Assembly (NCBI GenBank): GCA_028286605.1
Contig: JAQBRE010000006.1
Location: 1 to 38,562, forward strand
DNA from: Parcubacteria group bacterium
GTDB lineage: Bacteria; Patescibacteriota; Minisyncoccia; Phycocordibacterales; Phycocordibacteraceae
DNA: 38,562 nt
Reading direction: 5' to 3'
Below, piece by piece: positions 1-7,574 of the stretch; position 1 is the stretch's first letter, and each line of letters starts with the position of its first letter. Below the pieces are notes generated by a model. It was not told the DNA's origin and did no database searches. It saw nothing but the letters and a program-made list of their open reading frames with translations. The position numbers and the translations under genes are program-made.

Positions 1-139
1 GCCCTCTGGTGAGCTGTTGCTCGCCTACCTTGCCGGAAAGATGCGTCTGCATCGTATCCGCGTATTGGTAGGGGACAAGGTCGAACTCGTCCTTGATCCC
101 TACGGCGGGCGCGCTCGCGTTGTGCGGAGACTAAGCTAA
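1..139 (+). CDS. infA: Translation initiation factor IF-1, C-terminal part
   Basis: The open frame enters from the left edge (codons start at base 2) and stops at TAA 137-139. It encodes the last 45 residues of IF-1, recognisable by the run [20 protein letters not shown] followed by the VELVLDPY segment; this is the S1-like OB fold that sits in the ribosomal A site with IF-2 and IF-3. It is followed after 3 bases by rpmJ, the usual infA-rpmJ-rpsM-rpsK-rpsD-rpoA order at the end of the ribosomal superoperon. The N-terminus is outside the window. Confidence 0.9.
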   Translation, partial: PSGELLLAYLAGKMRLHRIRVLVGDKVELVLDPYGGRARVVRRLS

Positions 140-142
140 AAC

Positions 143-259
143 ATGAAAGTACGAGCATCAATCAAGGTTCAGCAGCCGGGGGACATCATCGTCCGCCGTC
201 GTGGCCGCCTATATCGCATCAACAAGCGTAATCCACGTCGCAAGGCGCGCCAGGGATAA
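143..259 (+). CDS. rpmJ: 50S ribosomal protein L36 (bL36), cysteine-free form
   Basis: This 38-residue ORF is too short for the supplied track. It begins MKVRASIKV and ends NPRRKARQG, matching the two ends of bL36, and lies exactly where rpmJ is expected, 3 bases after infA. The middle reads [17 protein letters not shown], so the C-x2-C...C-x4-H zinc-ribbon ligands of classical L36 are absent; it is a 'C-minus' paralogue type that must fold without zinc. The start ATG has no clear Shine-Dalgarno and is probably reached by translational coupling from infA. Confidence 0.9.
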   Translation: MKVRASIKVQQPGDIIVRRRGRLYRINKRNPRRKARQG

Positions 260-274
260 AACGGCGATAATTTC

Positions 275-280
275 TATAAT
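275..280 (+). promoter_or_regulatory. Possible internal -10 element before rpsM
   Basis: A perfect TATAAT lies in the AT-rich gap between rpmJ and rpsM, 25 bases before the rpsM ATG. No convincing -35 is seen at the right distance, so this is only a candidate internal promoter boosting rpsM-rpoA transcription. Confidence 0.3.
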
Positions 281-305
281 TTTATTTAACTTCTAACTCA
301 TTCGC

Positions 306-686
306 ATGCGTATTTCAGGTGTCACCCTTCCAGATAACAAGCAGCTCGCATACGCGCTGCCTCTTATCTTTGGCATCGGCCCTACTCGTGCGAAGGACAT
401 CCTTACGCAGGCGAAGGTTCCTTTCACTAAGAAAGGTTCTGAGCTCACTGCAGAGGAAGAGCAGACCATCCGTACCCTCGCTGAGGCGTACACGATCGAA
501 GGCGAGCTCAAGCGTGAAGTCGGTCAGAACATCAAACGCCTAAAGGATATTCGTTCGACCCGTGGCATCCGTCATGAGCGCCGCCTACCTGTTAAGGGAC
601 AGCGCACGAAGACCAACTCTCGTACCGTTCGTGGAAACACGCGTAAGACGATGGGTTCTGGTCGCCGTACGCTCGAGAAGACATAA
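306..686 (+). CDS. rpsM: 30S ribosomal protein S13 (uS13)
   Basis: S13 of the small-subunit head, contacting 16S rRNA, S19 and the P-site tRNA. The 126 residues show the N-terminal helix-two-turn-helix (MRISGVTLPDNKQ and FGIGPTRAKDIL) and the basic C-terminal tail with GIRHERRLPVKGQRTKTNSR, the family signature. Length is normal. It lies 46 bases after rpmJ and 24 bases before rpsK in the classical order. The ATG at 306 has no Shine-Dalgarno; the leader is AT-rich. The overlapping plus-frame ORF at 319 and the minus ORF at 293 are shadows. Confidence 0.97.
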   Translation: MRISGVTLPDNKQLAYALPLIFGIGPTRAKDILTQAKVPFTKKGSELTAEEEQTIRTLAEAYTIEGELKREVGQNIKRLKDIRSTRGIRHERRLPVKGQRTKTNSRTVRGNTRKTMGSGRRTLEKT

Positions 687-710
687 TCCTTGCGCATACT
701 CTAATTATCT

Positions 711-1145
711 ATGGGAAAGAAACGAATCATCAAGAAGAGCGGCCGCGGTCTCGATCAGGGACGCAAGGAGCGTGCCCTTTCAAAAGCGTCTAAGCGTCGC
801 CTCGAAAAGGGTATCCTGCACGTTGAAGCTACCTTCAATAATACGAAGGCAGTCCTTACGGACGAGAAGGGAAATGCGATCATGTCCTCTTCTGCAGGCG
901 CACTTGGCTTCTCTGGCGCTCGCAAGAGCACGCCCTACGCTGCCGCTAAGGTTGGCGAGCTTCTCGGCGAGAAGGCGCTTCTCATCGGTATCAAGGAAGT
1001 TTCCGTTATCATCCGTGGCGTTGGTGCCGGCCGCGAGTCTGCACTGCGCGCTGTTTCTGGAAAGGGTATTCAGATCCGCTCTATCAAGGATGCGACTCCG
1101 ATTCCTCATAATGGCCCCCGCCCGAAGAAGGCGCGCCGCGTATAG
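711..1145 (+). CDS. rpsK: 30S ribosomal protein S11 (uS11)
   Basis: S11 of the platform near the E site. The 144-residue product has the basic N-terminal extension MGKKRIIKKSGRG, the conserved core GILHVEATFNNTKAVLTDEK, the AAAKVGE helix and the C-terminal signature IKDATPIPHNGPRPKKARRV. It is slightly longer than E. coli S11 because of the basic N-terminal tail. It sits between rpsM and rpsD as in most bacteria. No Shine-Dalgarno is visible; the 24-base spacer is AT-rich. Confidence 0.97.
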   Translation: MGKKRIIKKSGRGLDQGRKERALSKASKRRLEKGILHVEATFNNTKAVLTDEKGNAIMSSSAGALGFSGARKSTPYAAAKVGELLGEKALLIGIKEVSVIIRGVGAGRESALRAVSGKGIQIRSIKDATPIPHNGPRPKKARRV

Positions 1146-1163
1146 TCATTTAAATTATTCAAT

Positions 1164-1772
1164 ATGAAAGTCGGACCAAAGTATAAGATCGCAAAGCGCC
1201 TCGGAGCATCAGTCTTCGAGAAGACGCAGACGCAGAAATTCGCGCTCGCACAGGAGCGTGGAATGAAGACGCGCAAGCGCAGCCGCGGGCCGACCGAATA
1301 TGGCAAGCAGCTGCTCGAGAAGCAGAAGGTCCGTATGACCTATGGACTTCCAGAGCGTCAGTTCGGACGCTACGTGCGCGAAGCTATGGCTACGCACGGT
1401 GCGAACCCTGCTGATACGCTTCACACGACGCTCGAGACCCGTCTCGATAACGTCGTGTACCGCCTAAGCCTCGCGCCGACGCGTCGTGCTGCTCGCCAGA
1501 TGGTTTCTCATGGCCACATCACTATCAACGGCCGCAAGACGACCATCCCGTCCCGCATGGTTCATGTGGGCGAGATGATCGGCGTCCGCGAGGGCAGCAA
1601 GAGCCGCGTGCTTTTCGAGAACTTCGCAGAGAAGTTCGCGGAGCGCACGCTCTCGAGCTGGCTCATGTGGAATGCGAAGTCTATGGAAGGCGGCATTCAG
1701 CACATGCCGACGAAGGAGTCTGCAGATCCTGCAGGCGACCTCGTCGCGGTGCTCTCGTTCTACAGCCGCTAG
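1164..1772 (+). CDS. rpsD: 30S ribosomal protein S4 (uS4)
   Basis: Primary 16S rRNA-binding protein and assembly nucleator, at the mRNA entry channel. The 202-residue protein starts MKVGPKYKIAKRLGASVFEK and carries an S4 RNA-binding domain at about residues 92-150 (TRLDNVVYRLSLAPTRRAAR and HGHITINGRKTT). The N-terminal segment has no cysteines, so it is the zinc-free form. It lies 18 bases after rpsK and 41 before rpoA. Whether it also acts as operon autoregulator, as E. coli S4 does, cannot be judged here. Confidence 0.97.
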   Translation: MKVGPKYKIAKRLGASVFEKTQTQKFALAQERGMKTRKRSRGPTEYGKQLLEKQKVRMTYGLPERQFGRYVREAMATHGANPADTLHTTLETRLDNVVYRLSLAPTRRAARQMVSHGHITINGRKTTIPSRMVHVGEMIGVREGSKSRVLFENFAEKFAERTLSSWLMWNAKSMEGGIQHMPTKESADPAGDLVAVLSFYSR

Positions 1773-1813
1773 TTTTTAATATTATTCACCTACTAGGTAA
1801 CACTGATTGAGTT

Positions 1814-2776
1814 ATGGAACACCAAGTCACCCTCCCGTCTAAGCCTCGCGTCGTCTCTGAAGAAGGTCTTCAGGGCGTATACGAGATAGATTCGCTTTAT
1901 CCTGGCTACGGCCACACCCTCGGCAATTCGCTTCGCCGTATTATCCTTTCCTCGCTCCCTGGCGCGAGCATCACTTCGGTGAAGATCGAAGATGTCAGCC
2001 ATGAATTCGCTACCGTCGAAGGCATGCGTGAGACTGTTATGGAAGTTCTTCTTAACCTCAAGCGCGTTCACTTCGCGCTTCATGGCGACGAAGCACAGAC
2101 CGTCCGTCTTTCTGTTAAGGGCCCTAAGGAAGTTACGGCAGCAGATTTCTCGCTTCCTTCCCAGGTTACTATCGCTAACGGAACGCAGCACATCCTTTCT
2201 ATGACCGGCAAGGGCTCATTCGAGCTTGAGGCGACCATCGAACGCGGACTCGGCTACGTGCCTCGCGAAGTGCTTACTAAGGAGAAGGTAGACATCGGCA
2301 CTATCGCACTTGATGCGACCTTCACTCCTATCCGCCGCGTTAACTACGAAGTAGAGAACATGCGCGTCGGTGATCGTACTGATTTCAACCGCCTCCGTAT
2401 CCTCATCGAGACGAACGGCACTATCGGTCCTCGTGAAGCCCTTGAAAGCTCTATCGAGATCATGATTCACCAGCTTAAGTCGGTTATCGGCTTCCAGGAG
2501 AGCGAAGAAGAGACTTCTTCATCTTCGAACGGCATGATGATGGACGATTCAGGCGTAATCGACGGCTCGAAGGATGCAGGCAAGACCAAGGTCGAAGATC
2601 TCGTCCTTGGCGCACGCATCATCACCGCCCTTACGGACGCTGGTATCAAGACGGTTGCAGGTCTCTCACGCAAGTCTGCAGGCGCTCTGAAGGAACTCGA
2701 CGGTATCGGCGACAAGGCCGTTACGGAGATCGAAGAGGCTCTTTCGACCCTCGGCGTAACGCTCAAAGGCGAGTAA
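1814..2776 (+). CDS. rpoA: DNA-directed RNA polymerase subunit alpha
   Basis: Alpha subunit, which dimerises to nucleate RNA polymerase assembly. The N-terminal domain (about 1-230) shows the family signatures GYGHTLGNSLRRIILSSLPG and RVNYEVENMRVG. The C-terminal domain (about 255-320) contains the helix-hairpin-helix that binds UP elements and activators (ALKELDGIGDKAVTEIEEAL). The linker is unusually acidic and polar (EESEEETSSSSNGMMMDDSG). At 320 residues the length is normal. It lies between rpsD and rplQ, so it is probably co-transcribed with the ribosomal genes. Confidence 0.97.
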   Translation: MEHQVTLPSKPRVVSEEGLQGVYEIDSLYPGYGHTLGNSLRRIILSSLPGASITSVKIEDVSHEFATVEGMRETVMEVLLNLKRVHFALHGDEAQTVRLSVKGPKEVTAADFSLPSQVTIANGTQHILSMTGKGSFELEATIERGLGYVPREVLTKEKVDIGTIALDATFTPIRRVNYEVENMRVGDRTDFNRLRILIETNGTIGPREALESSIEIMIHQLKSVIGFQESEEETSSSSNGMMMDDSGVIDGSKDAGKTKVEDLVLGARIITALTDAGIKTVAGLSRKSAGALKELDGIGDKAVTEIEEALSTLGVTLKGE

Positions 2777-2821
2777 TTTGTAGGGAAGTTAATTTCGTGT
2801 TAAAACTGTAAGACTCAAGGT

Positions 2822-3175
2822 ATGCGACATCACAAAAAAGGACGAGCGTTCAACCGACCTGCGAATCAGCGGGGAGCTTTGATGCGCTCGCTTGCACGCT
2901 CGCTCATCATTCACGAGAGCATCGCCACCACCGAAGCTAAGGCTAAGGAGCTGCGTCCGTTCATCGAGAAGATCGTTTCTCAGGGCCGTGTGGACTCTGT
3001 CGCTAACCGCCGTCTTATCGCGGCTCGTCTCGGCAACGATGACGAGATCGTAAAGAAGATCTTCAACACGATCTCACCTCGCTACGCGACTCGCCCAGGC
3101 GGGTACACTCGTATCGTGAAGCGCGCACCTAATGCCGTTAACGCACGCGAGAACGCGTACATCGCATTCGTATAA
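2822..3175 (+). CDS. rplQ: 50S ribosomal protein L17 (bL17)
   Basis: Large-subunit protein near the exit tunnel. The 117-residue sequence begins MRHHKKGRAFNRPANQRGAL, continues with LARSLIIHESIATTEAKAKELRPFIEKI and ends with the GGYTRIVKRAPNAVNARENA segment typical of bL17. Length is standard for the short bacterial form. It follows rpoA by 45 bases and precedes rplM by only 6 bases, linking the superoperon end to the rplM-rpsI pair in one transcript. Confidence 0.96.
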   Translation: MRHHKKGRAFNRPANQRGALMRSLARSLIIHESIATTEAKAKELRPFIEKIVSQGRVDSVANRRLIAARLGNDDEIVKKIFNTISPRYATRPGGYTRIVKRAPNAVNARENAYIAFV

Positions 3176-3181
3176 ACTCTT

Positions 3182-3583
3182 ATGACTTCCATTGCACAAA
3201 AAGTATCTAAGCAGCGCACCGTACAGGGTCTCGATGAGATCTCGTACACCATCGACGCTAAAGGAAAGTCGCTCGGCCGCGTTGCCAGCGATGCTGCACA
3301 GGCGCTTCTTGGTAAGAAGTCTGTTCACTACGTTCAGAACGCCGTCCTTCCGGTCCGTGTCACCATCATCAATGCTTCCAAGCTCGCTATGACGGAGAAG
3401 CGTATCGCGAACAAGGTATACGTTCACTACACCGGATACCCAGGCGGTCTTCGTAAGACTCCTATGAGCCGCATGATGGACAAGAAGGGCATCGAAGAGG
3501 TCATGCGCAAGACTGTAGACGGCATGATCCCGCGCAACAAGCTCCGCAAGGACCGCATGAAGCGTCTTACCGTAACCGCGTAA
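3182..3583 (+). CDS. rplM: 50S ribosomal protein L13 (uL13)
   Basis: Early-assembling 23S rRNA-binding protein. The 133-residue product carries IDAKGKSLGRVASDAAQAL, then VYVHYTGYPGGLRKTPMSRM and a C-terminal VDGMIPRNKLRKDRMKRL, all characteristic of L13. It is some 10 residues shorter than E. coli L13 at the C-terminus. rplM-rpsI is a conserved pair in bacteria. The ATG at 3182 is preceded by TATAAA within the end of rplQ and has no Shine-Dalgarno. Confidence 0.96.
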   Translation: MTSIAQKVSKQRTVQGLDEISYTIDAKGKSLGRVASDAAQALLGKKSVHYVQNAVLPVRVTIINASKLAMTEKRIANKVYVHYTGYPGGLRKTPMSRMMDKKGIEEVMRKTVDGMIPRNKLRKDRMKRLTVTA

Positions 3584-3598
3584 GCAATTTAATTATAT

Positions 3599-4006
3599 AT
3601 GTCTGAACAGAACACCGTTCCCTATATCGTCGCCATCGGCCGCCGCAAGACTGCGTCTGCTCGCGTACGCCTTACGCCCGCAGAAACGTCTACCGTTACG
3701 GTGAACGGCATGAGCGCTGCTGACTACTTCAAGACGAAGGAGCGCGGTTCCATCACGTTCGATGCGCTTAACCTCGAAGAGGTTACCGGCACCTTCCAGA
3801 TCTCTGCGAAGGTACAGGGTGGAGGCCTCAACGCGCAGGCAGAGGCTATCCGTATGGGTATCGCTCGCGCGCTCACCAAGGGTGAGGACACGCTCCGCGG
3901 TCCCCTTAAGGCTGCAGGCTTCCTTAAGCGCGACCCTCGTTCGGTTGAACGCAAGAAGCCAGGACTCCTGAAAGCTCGCAAGCGACCATCTTGGTCGAAG
4001 CGTTAA
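3599..4006 (+). CDS. rpsI: 30S ribosomal protein S9 (uS9)
   Basis: S9 of the 30S head, whose C-terminal tail reaches the P-site tRNA. The 135-residue sequence has AIGRRKTASARVRL near the N-terminus, the GGGLNAQAEAIRMGIARAL core helix, and the tail ending in RPSWSKR, keeping the canonical terminal SKR. It is the last gene of this operon, 15 bases after rplM and followed by a Rho-independent terminator 10 bases downstream. The overlapping ORFs at 3593-4093 and 3724-3981 (minus) and 3762-3971 (plus) are shadows. Confidence 0.96.
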   Translation: MSEQNTVPYIVAIGRRKTASARVRLTPAETSTVTVNGMSAADYFKTKERGSITFDALNLEEVTGTFQISAKVQGGGLNAQAEAIRMGIARALTKGEDTLRGPLKAAGFLKRDPRSVERKKPGLLKARKRPSWSKR

Positions 4007-4015
4007 GCTTCCTGC

Positions 4016-4038
4016 AAAAACCGCCTTCGGCGGTTTTT
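4016..4038 (+). terminator. Rho-independent terminator after rpsI
   Basis: Perfect 10-bp stem AAAAACCGCC / GGCGGTTTTT around a TTC loop, then GTTTTG. It closes the infA...rpsI operon; the A-tract on the 5' side would also let it work in the other direction. Confidence 0.93.
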
Positions 4039-4129
4039 GTTTTGAGATAAAATAAATCTGAAGAGAAATTGAGTTATGCACACGAAAAACCAATTATCAG
4101 CAGACACGCAGGATCCATAGTTAAAGCAT

Positions 4130-4345
4130 ATGGATCAACTTGTCATAAACATCGGCTGGGCACAGTTTGTTGGAATTATTGTCAGTATTACTGGCTTCTT
4201 TATTGTATTTAGCAAAAGTATTGAGAATCGTTTTTCATCAATTGAAGGTCGAATTGCAATAATGGAAAACGATATTGCTTGGCTTAAGGAAAGCTTCAAG
4301 GAAATTAGGGAAGCACTCAGGCAACTTTCTGCTCGTATTACGTAA
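4130..4345 (+). CDS. Small membrane-anchored coiled-coil protein
   Basis: I do not recognise a named family. The 71-residue product has an N-terminal hydrophobic segment (about residues 9-27, FVGIIVSITGFFIVFSKSI) followed by a heptad-like amphipathic region (ENRFSSIEGRIAIMENDIAW and onward), the shape of small holin-associated or 'tetrapeptide-anchor' coiled-coil proteins. Base composition is clearly more AT-rich than the ribosomal genes before it, which suggests a separate origin. It sits between two terminators and is therefore transcribed alone. Confidence 0.6.
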   Translation: MDQLVINIGWAQFVGIIVSITGFFIVFSKSIENRFSSIEGRIAIMENDIAWLKESFKEIREALRQLSARIT

Positions 4346-4370
4346 CAAAATCTTCAGACATTGATTAAAT

Positions 4371-4400
4371 AGAAAAACCGTCCCTAGGGACGGTTTTTCT
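4371..4400 (+). terminator. Bidirectional terminator between small ORF and grpE
   Basis: A perfect palindrome with arms AGAAAAACCGTCCC / GGGACGGTTTTTCT around TA. A-tract and T-tract on the two sides make it usable on both strands. It isolates the small membrane gene from grpE. Confidence 0.93.
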
Positions 4401-4502
4401 ATCATGCCTGCTCTTCGGCTTGGATCTAGGATCTGGCCGAAAGGGGCTTTCGCCCACAGACATAAGTCGACTATAAACTAGTGACTTTTATCTTTCAAGC
4501 TT

Positions 4503-4531
4503 TTGACTACGCCCGCGCATTCCGGCATAGT
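4503..4531 (+). promoter_or_regulatory. grpE promoter, implying a leaderless mRNA
   Basis: TTGACT (5 of 6 matches to the -35 consensus) at 4503-4508, a 17-base spacer, and CATAGT at 4526-4531. The grpE ATG follows only 8 bases later, so transcription would start at or next to the start codon. No CIRCE inverted repeat is present. Confidence 0.6.
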
Positions 4532-4539
4532 GTATCTAT

Positions 4540-5088
4540 ATGGAAGATGACGTAACAATCGAGCAAGACGGCCGCGAGGAGGTCGGCATGAGCGAGGAAG
4601 AGCTCGATGCCACTGAATCCCGCGTTGATGCGAAGGCGACGAAACTTAAGAAGGAGCTCGATACCGCCAAGGCAGAGCGTCAGGAATACATGGACGGCTG
4701 GCAGCGCGCCAAGGCAGACTACGTGAATGCCGTTAAGCGCTTCGAAGAAGAGAAACGTGGTGCCGTTGCGCGCGGCGTAACGAAGAGCGCAGAAGCATTT
4801 CTTCCTGCCATGGACTCGCTCGCTCGCGCCGAAGCTGCCGGCGATATTCCAGAAGCATTCCAGGGAATTGCGAAGCAACTGCATGACGCGGCGAAGTCGC
4901 TCGGCCTCGTGCAATTCGGTGCCGTCGGTGATACGTTCGATCACAACATTCACGAAGCACTTGGTCAGGACGTGGCCGCTTCAAAGGAAGAAGATGACAC
5001 CGTAAGCGCCGTGCTCCAGCCCGGCTGGATGGCAAGTGAGTCTGTCGTTCGTCCTGCCAAGGTACGCGTCGCACAGTTCGAAAGCTAA
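4540..5088 (+). CDS. grpE: Nucleotide exchange factor GrpE
   Basis: Releases ADP from DnaK in the DnaK-DnaJ-GrpE chaperone cycle in the cytoplasm. The 182-residue protein has an acidic N-terminus, a long coiled coil (about 25-90, including LKKELDTAKAERQEYMDGWQ) and the C-terminal beta-wing region with FDHNIHEALGQ, the GrpE signature close to FDPNLHEAV. dnaK follows after one small unrelated gene. The start chosen is ATG 4540, directly behind a -10 element, with no Shine-Dalgarno. Confidence 0.92.
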   Translation: MEDDVTIEQDGREEVGMSEEELDATESRVDAKATKLKKELDTAKAERQEYMDGWQRAKADYVNAVKRFEEEKRGAVARGVTKSAEAFLPAMDSLARAEAAGDIPEAFQGIAKQLHDAAKSLGLVQFGAVGDTFDHNIHEALGQDVAASKEEDDTVSAVLQPGWMASESVVRPAKVRVAQFES

Positions 5089-5098
5089 AATAATATCT

Positions 5099-5479
5099 AT
5101 GACCTCAGAAGAAACAAAGAACTATTTAATTGGAATCTTTCCTGGTTTTGCAATCCATTGGGAGGATGGGAATCTATTTATTGAAAAGGAAACAGGCATC
5201 TATACTCACTGTGGCGTTTTAAGTTGGTTCACTTCATATTTTCTGGCACACGTCACAGAATTTAGTGATACGCAGTTGCAAACTTTATTTACATTCGTTG
5301 AATCTCATATGGGTGAGGACGACGCTGAGAAAATAGAGCAAGGTGATTTAGGGGCGCTTCTCGATAATGCTGTTGGTGCATGCTTTTTAGAAGATATTGC
5401 AGGAGAGGGGTTAACCAAAAAACTCACACCTTACCTTGGAGTAAAATCTACTGCATTTTACGAGTATTGGGATAAGTAA
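5099..5479 (+). CDS. Hypothetical 126-residue cytoplasmic protein
   Basis: The track ORF starts at 5036 inside grpE; the plausible start is ATG 5099, 10 bases after the grpE stop, giving MTSEETKNYLIGIFPGFAIH. The product is acidic, has no signal peptide or membrane segment, and looks like a small single-domain all-alpha protein (segments DTQLQTLFTFVESHMGEDD and ACFLEDIAGEGL). Its layout resembles small immunity-type or DUF families, but I cannot assign one. It is distinctly AT-richer than grpE and dnaK and separates them, so it was probably inserted. Confidence 0.65.
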   Translation: MTSEETKNYLIGIFPGFAIHWEDGNLFIEKETGIYTHCGVLSWFTSYFLAHVTEFSDTQLQTLFTFVESHMGEDDAEKIEQGDLGALLDNAVGACFLEDIAGEGLTKKLTPYLGVKSTAFYEYWDK

Positions 5480-5486
5480 TCGACAC

Positions 5487-5515
5487 TTGAACACGCAAAT
5501 TAAGAAGCGTACAAT
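5487..5515 (+). promoter_or_regulatory. dnaK promoter
   Basis: TTGAAC at 5487-5492, a 17-base spacer and TACAAT at 5510-5515 (5 of 6). This leaves a leader of about 50 bases before the dnaK ATG at 5573. No CIRCE-type (HrcA) repeat is visible, so heat control, if any, works in another way. Confidence 0.6.
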
Positions 5516-5572
5516 ACGAGCATACGTGCGGGGGCGTCTATTTTATAGGTTTTAAATTAACTGATTTTCACT

Positions 5573-7495
5573 ATGGCAAAAATACTCGGTATTGACCTCG
5601 GTACGACGAATTCCGCCATGGCTATCATGGAGGGTGGCGAGCCGCGCGTGCTAGAGAACGCAGAAGGGCAGCGCACGACTCCTTCGGTCGTGGCTATCGC
5701 GAAGAACGGCGAGCGCCTCGTGGGTACGCTCGCGCGTCGCCAGTCTGTGACGAACCCGAAGAACACGATCTATGGCATCAAGCGCTTCATGGGTCACTCC
5801 TTCAAGGATGAGGCCGTGCAGAAGGATCAGGGTATCGTTCCGTACGAAATAAAGGCAGGACTCGATGGCGGCGTTGTCGTACATCTTGGCGACAAGGATT
5901 ATCGTCCAGAAGAGATTTCGGCGATGATACTTTCCAAGCTGAAGGCAGACGCAGAAGCGAAGCTCGGTGAGAAGATAACCGAAGCGGTCATAACCGTGCC
6001 GGCATACTTCGACGACGCACAGCGTAATGCAACGAAGGCAGCAGGACAGGTGGCTGGCCTCGATGTGAAGCGCATCATCAATGAGCCGACCGCCGCCGCG
6101 CTTGCGTACGGCTTTAATAAGAAGAAGGACGAGAAGATCGTCGTGTATGACTTCGGCGGCGGAACATTCGACGTGTCCGTGCTCGAAGTGGGCGATGACG
6201 TCGTGGAGGTGAAGAGCACCGATGGCGACAGCCACATGGGCGGCCGCGATATCGATCAGAAGATCGTCCGCTACCTCGCAGACGAATTCAAGAAAGAGAC
6301 CGGCCTCGACGTAACGAAGGACGCGCTCGCGCTGCAGCGTCTCGACGAAGGCGCAGAGAAGGCGAAGCATGAGCTCTCCAGCGCCGCTGAAACCGAAGTG
6401 AACATTCCGTTCATCACGGTGAGTGGGGACGGCACGCCGCAGCACCTTCTGGTGAAGCTCTCGCGTTCTACGCTTGAGTCCCTCGCTGAGGAATTCATTA
6501 CGACCTCTATCGACATCACGAAGCGCGCACTCGAGGCGTCCGGCATGAAGGCTTCAGATATCAACGAGATCATCCTCGTTGGCGGACAGACCCGCATGCC
6601 GCTTATTCAGGCGAAGGTTAAGGAACTTTTCGGAAAGGAGCCGAACCTCACCGTGAACCCGGACGAAGTGGTTGCTATCGGCGCTGCTATCCAGGCCGGC
6701 ATCTTGCAGGGCGACGTGAAGGATATCCTTCTTGTTGATGTCATTCCGCTTTCTCTTTCAATCGAGACGATGGGCGGCGTCGCGACGAAGATCATCGAGC
6801 GCAACACAGCGATTCCGACTTCCCGCAGCCAGACATTCAGCACTGCTGCAGACAACCAGCCGTCCGTAGAGATCCGCGTTACGCAGGGCGAGCGTGCCAT
6901 GAGCGCAGACAACAAGCAGCTCGGCAATTTCAACCTTGATGGCATCCCGCCGGCACCGCGCGGCATGCCGCAGGTGGAAGTTACGTTCGACGTAGACTCC
7001 AACGGCATCCTCACCGTGAAGGCGCTCGAGAAGACCACCGGCAAGGAACAGTCTATCCGCATCGAAGGCTCGACTGGCCTTTCTAAGGAAGACATCGAGA
7101 AGATGAAGACCGATGCAGAAGCGCATGCGGATGACGACCTGAAGCGTAAGGATCTTATCGAAGCGAAGAACTTCGCAGAGCAGGCTATCTACACGGCAGA
7201 GAAGGCGCTCAAGGATAATGGCGACAAGGTGAGTGAAGAGATAAAGACTGACGTGAACGAGAAGATCACTGCGCTCAAGGCAGCGCGCGAAGGTGATGCG
7301 CTCGACACTATCAAGTCTGCGACTGAAGCGCTTTCAAGCTCGCTCTCTAAGATCGGCGAAGCGATGATGAAAGATCATCAGGATGCTCAGAATGCAGCGC
7401 CGAAGGAAGGCACAGATGCAGCAGCAACTACCGACACACCACCTGAAGCAGCCACTGATGCTGAGTTCACAGAGACAGAGAAGCCAGCAGAATAA
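5573..7495 (+). CDS. dnaK: Chaperone protein DnaK (Hsp70)
   Basis: ATP-dependent Hsp70 chaperone. The 640-residue protein has all three Hsp70 signatures: IDLGTTNSAMAI at residue 6, VYDFGGGTFDVSVLEVG near 185, and IILVGGQTRMPLIQAKV near 330. The substrate-binding domain follows, then a helical lid and a tail rich in A, T, E and P ending ETEKPAE. It lies between grpE and dnaJ with small genes interposed, has its own promoter, and ends at a strong terminator. The 264-residue minus ORF 5651-6445 is a shadow. Confidence 0.98.
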   Translation: MAKILGIDLGTTNSAMAIMEGGEPRVLENAEGQRTTPSVVAIAKNGERLVGTLARRQSVTNPKNTIYGIKRFMGHSFKDEAVQKDQGIVPYEIKAGLDGGVVVHLGDKDYRPEEISAMILSKLKADAEAKLGEKITEAVITVPAYFDDAQRNATKAAGQVAGLDVKRIINEPTAAALAYGFNKKKDEKIVVYDFGGGTFDVSVLEVGDDVVEVKSTDGDSHMGGRDIDQKIVRYLADEFKKETGLDVTKDALALQRLDEGAEKAKHELSSAAETEVNIPFITVSGDGTPQHLLVKLSRSTLESLAEEFITTSIDITKRALEASGMKASDINEIILVGGQTRMPLIQAKVKELFGKEPNLTVNPDEVVAIGAAIQAGILQGDVKDILLVDVIPLSLSIETMGGVATKIIERNTAIPTSRSQTFSTAADNQPSVEIRVTQGERAMSADNKQLGNFNLDGIPPAPRGMPQVEVTFDVDSNGILTVKALEKTTGKEQSIRIEGSTGLSKEDIEKMKTDAEAHADDDLKRKDLIEAKNFAEQAIYTAEKALKDNGDKVSEEIKTDVNEKITALKAAREGDALDTIKSATEALSSSLSKIGEAMMKDHQDAQNAAPKEGTDAAATTDTPPEAATDAEFTETEKPAE

Positions 7496-7530
7496 AGAAA
7501 AAGCCGCCCCTAGGGGCGGCTTTTTCTTTT
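7494..7530 (+). terminator. Rho-independent terminator after dnaK
   Basis: A 17-bp perfect palindrome (AAAGAAAAAGCCGCCCC / GGGGCGGCTTTTTCTTT) around TA. It overlaps the dnaK stop codon region and ends in a T-rich tract. Confidence 0.95.
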
Positions 7531-7574
7531 ACAACTATGTGTTAAAACAATACAGGAAAGAACTGGAGACAGAA

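Noticed and set aside
4076-4120. 14-codon ORF (MHTKNQLSADTQDP) before the small membrane gene
   Set aside because: Too short, no Shine-Dalgarno and no recognisable leader-peptide logic.
5480-5572. Search for a CIRCE (HrcA) operator before dnaK
   Set aside because: No TTAGCACTC...GAGTGCTAA-type repeat found here or before grpE.
5651-6445. 264-residue minus ORF inside dnaK, and 225-residue minus ORF inside scpA (16631-17308)
   Set aside because: Fully antisense to well-supported conserved genes; repetitive composition typical of shadows.
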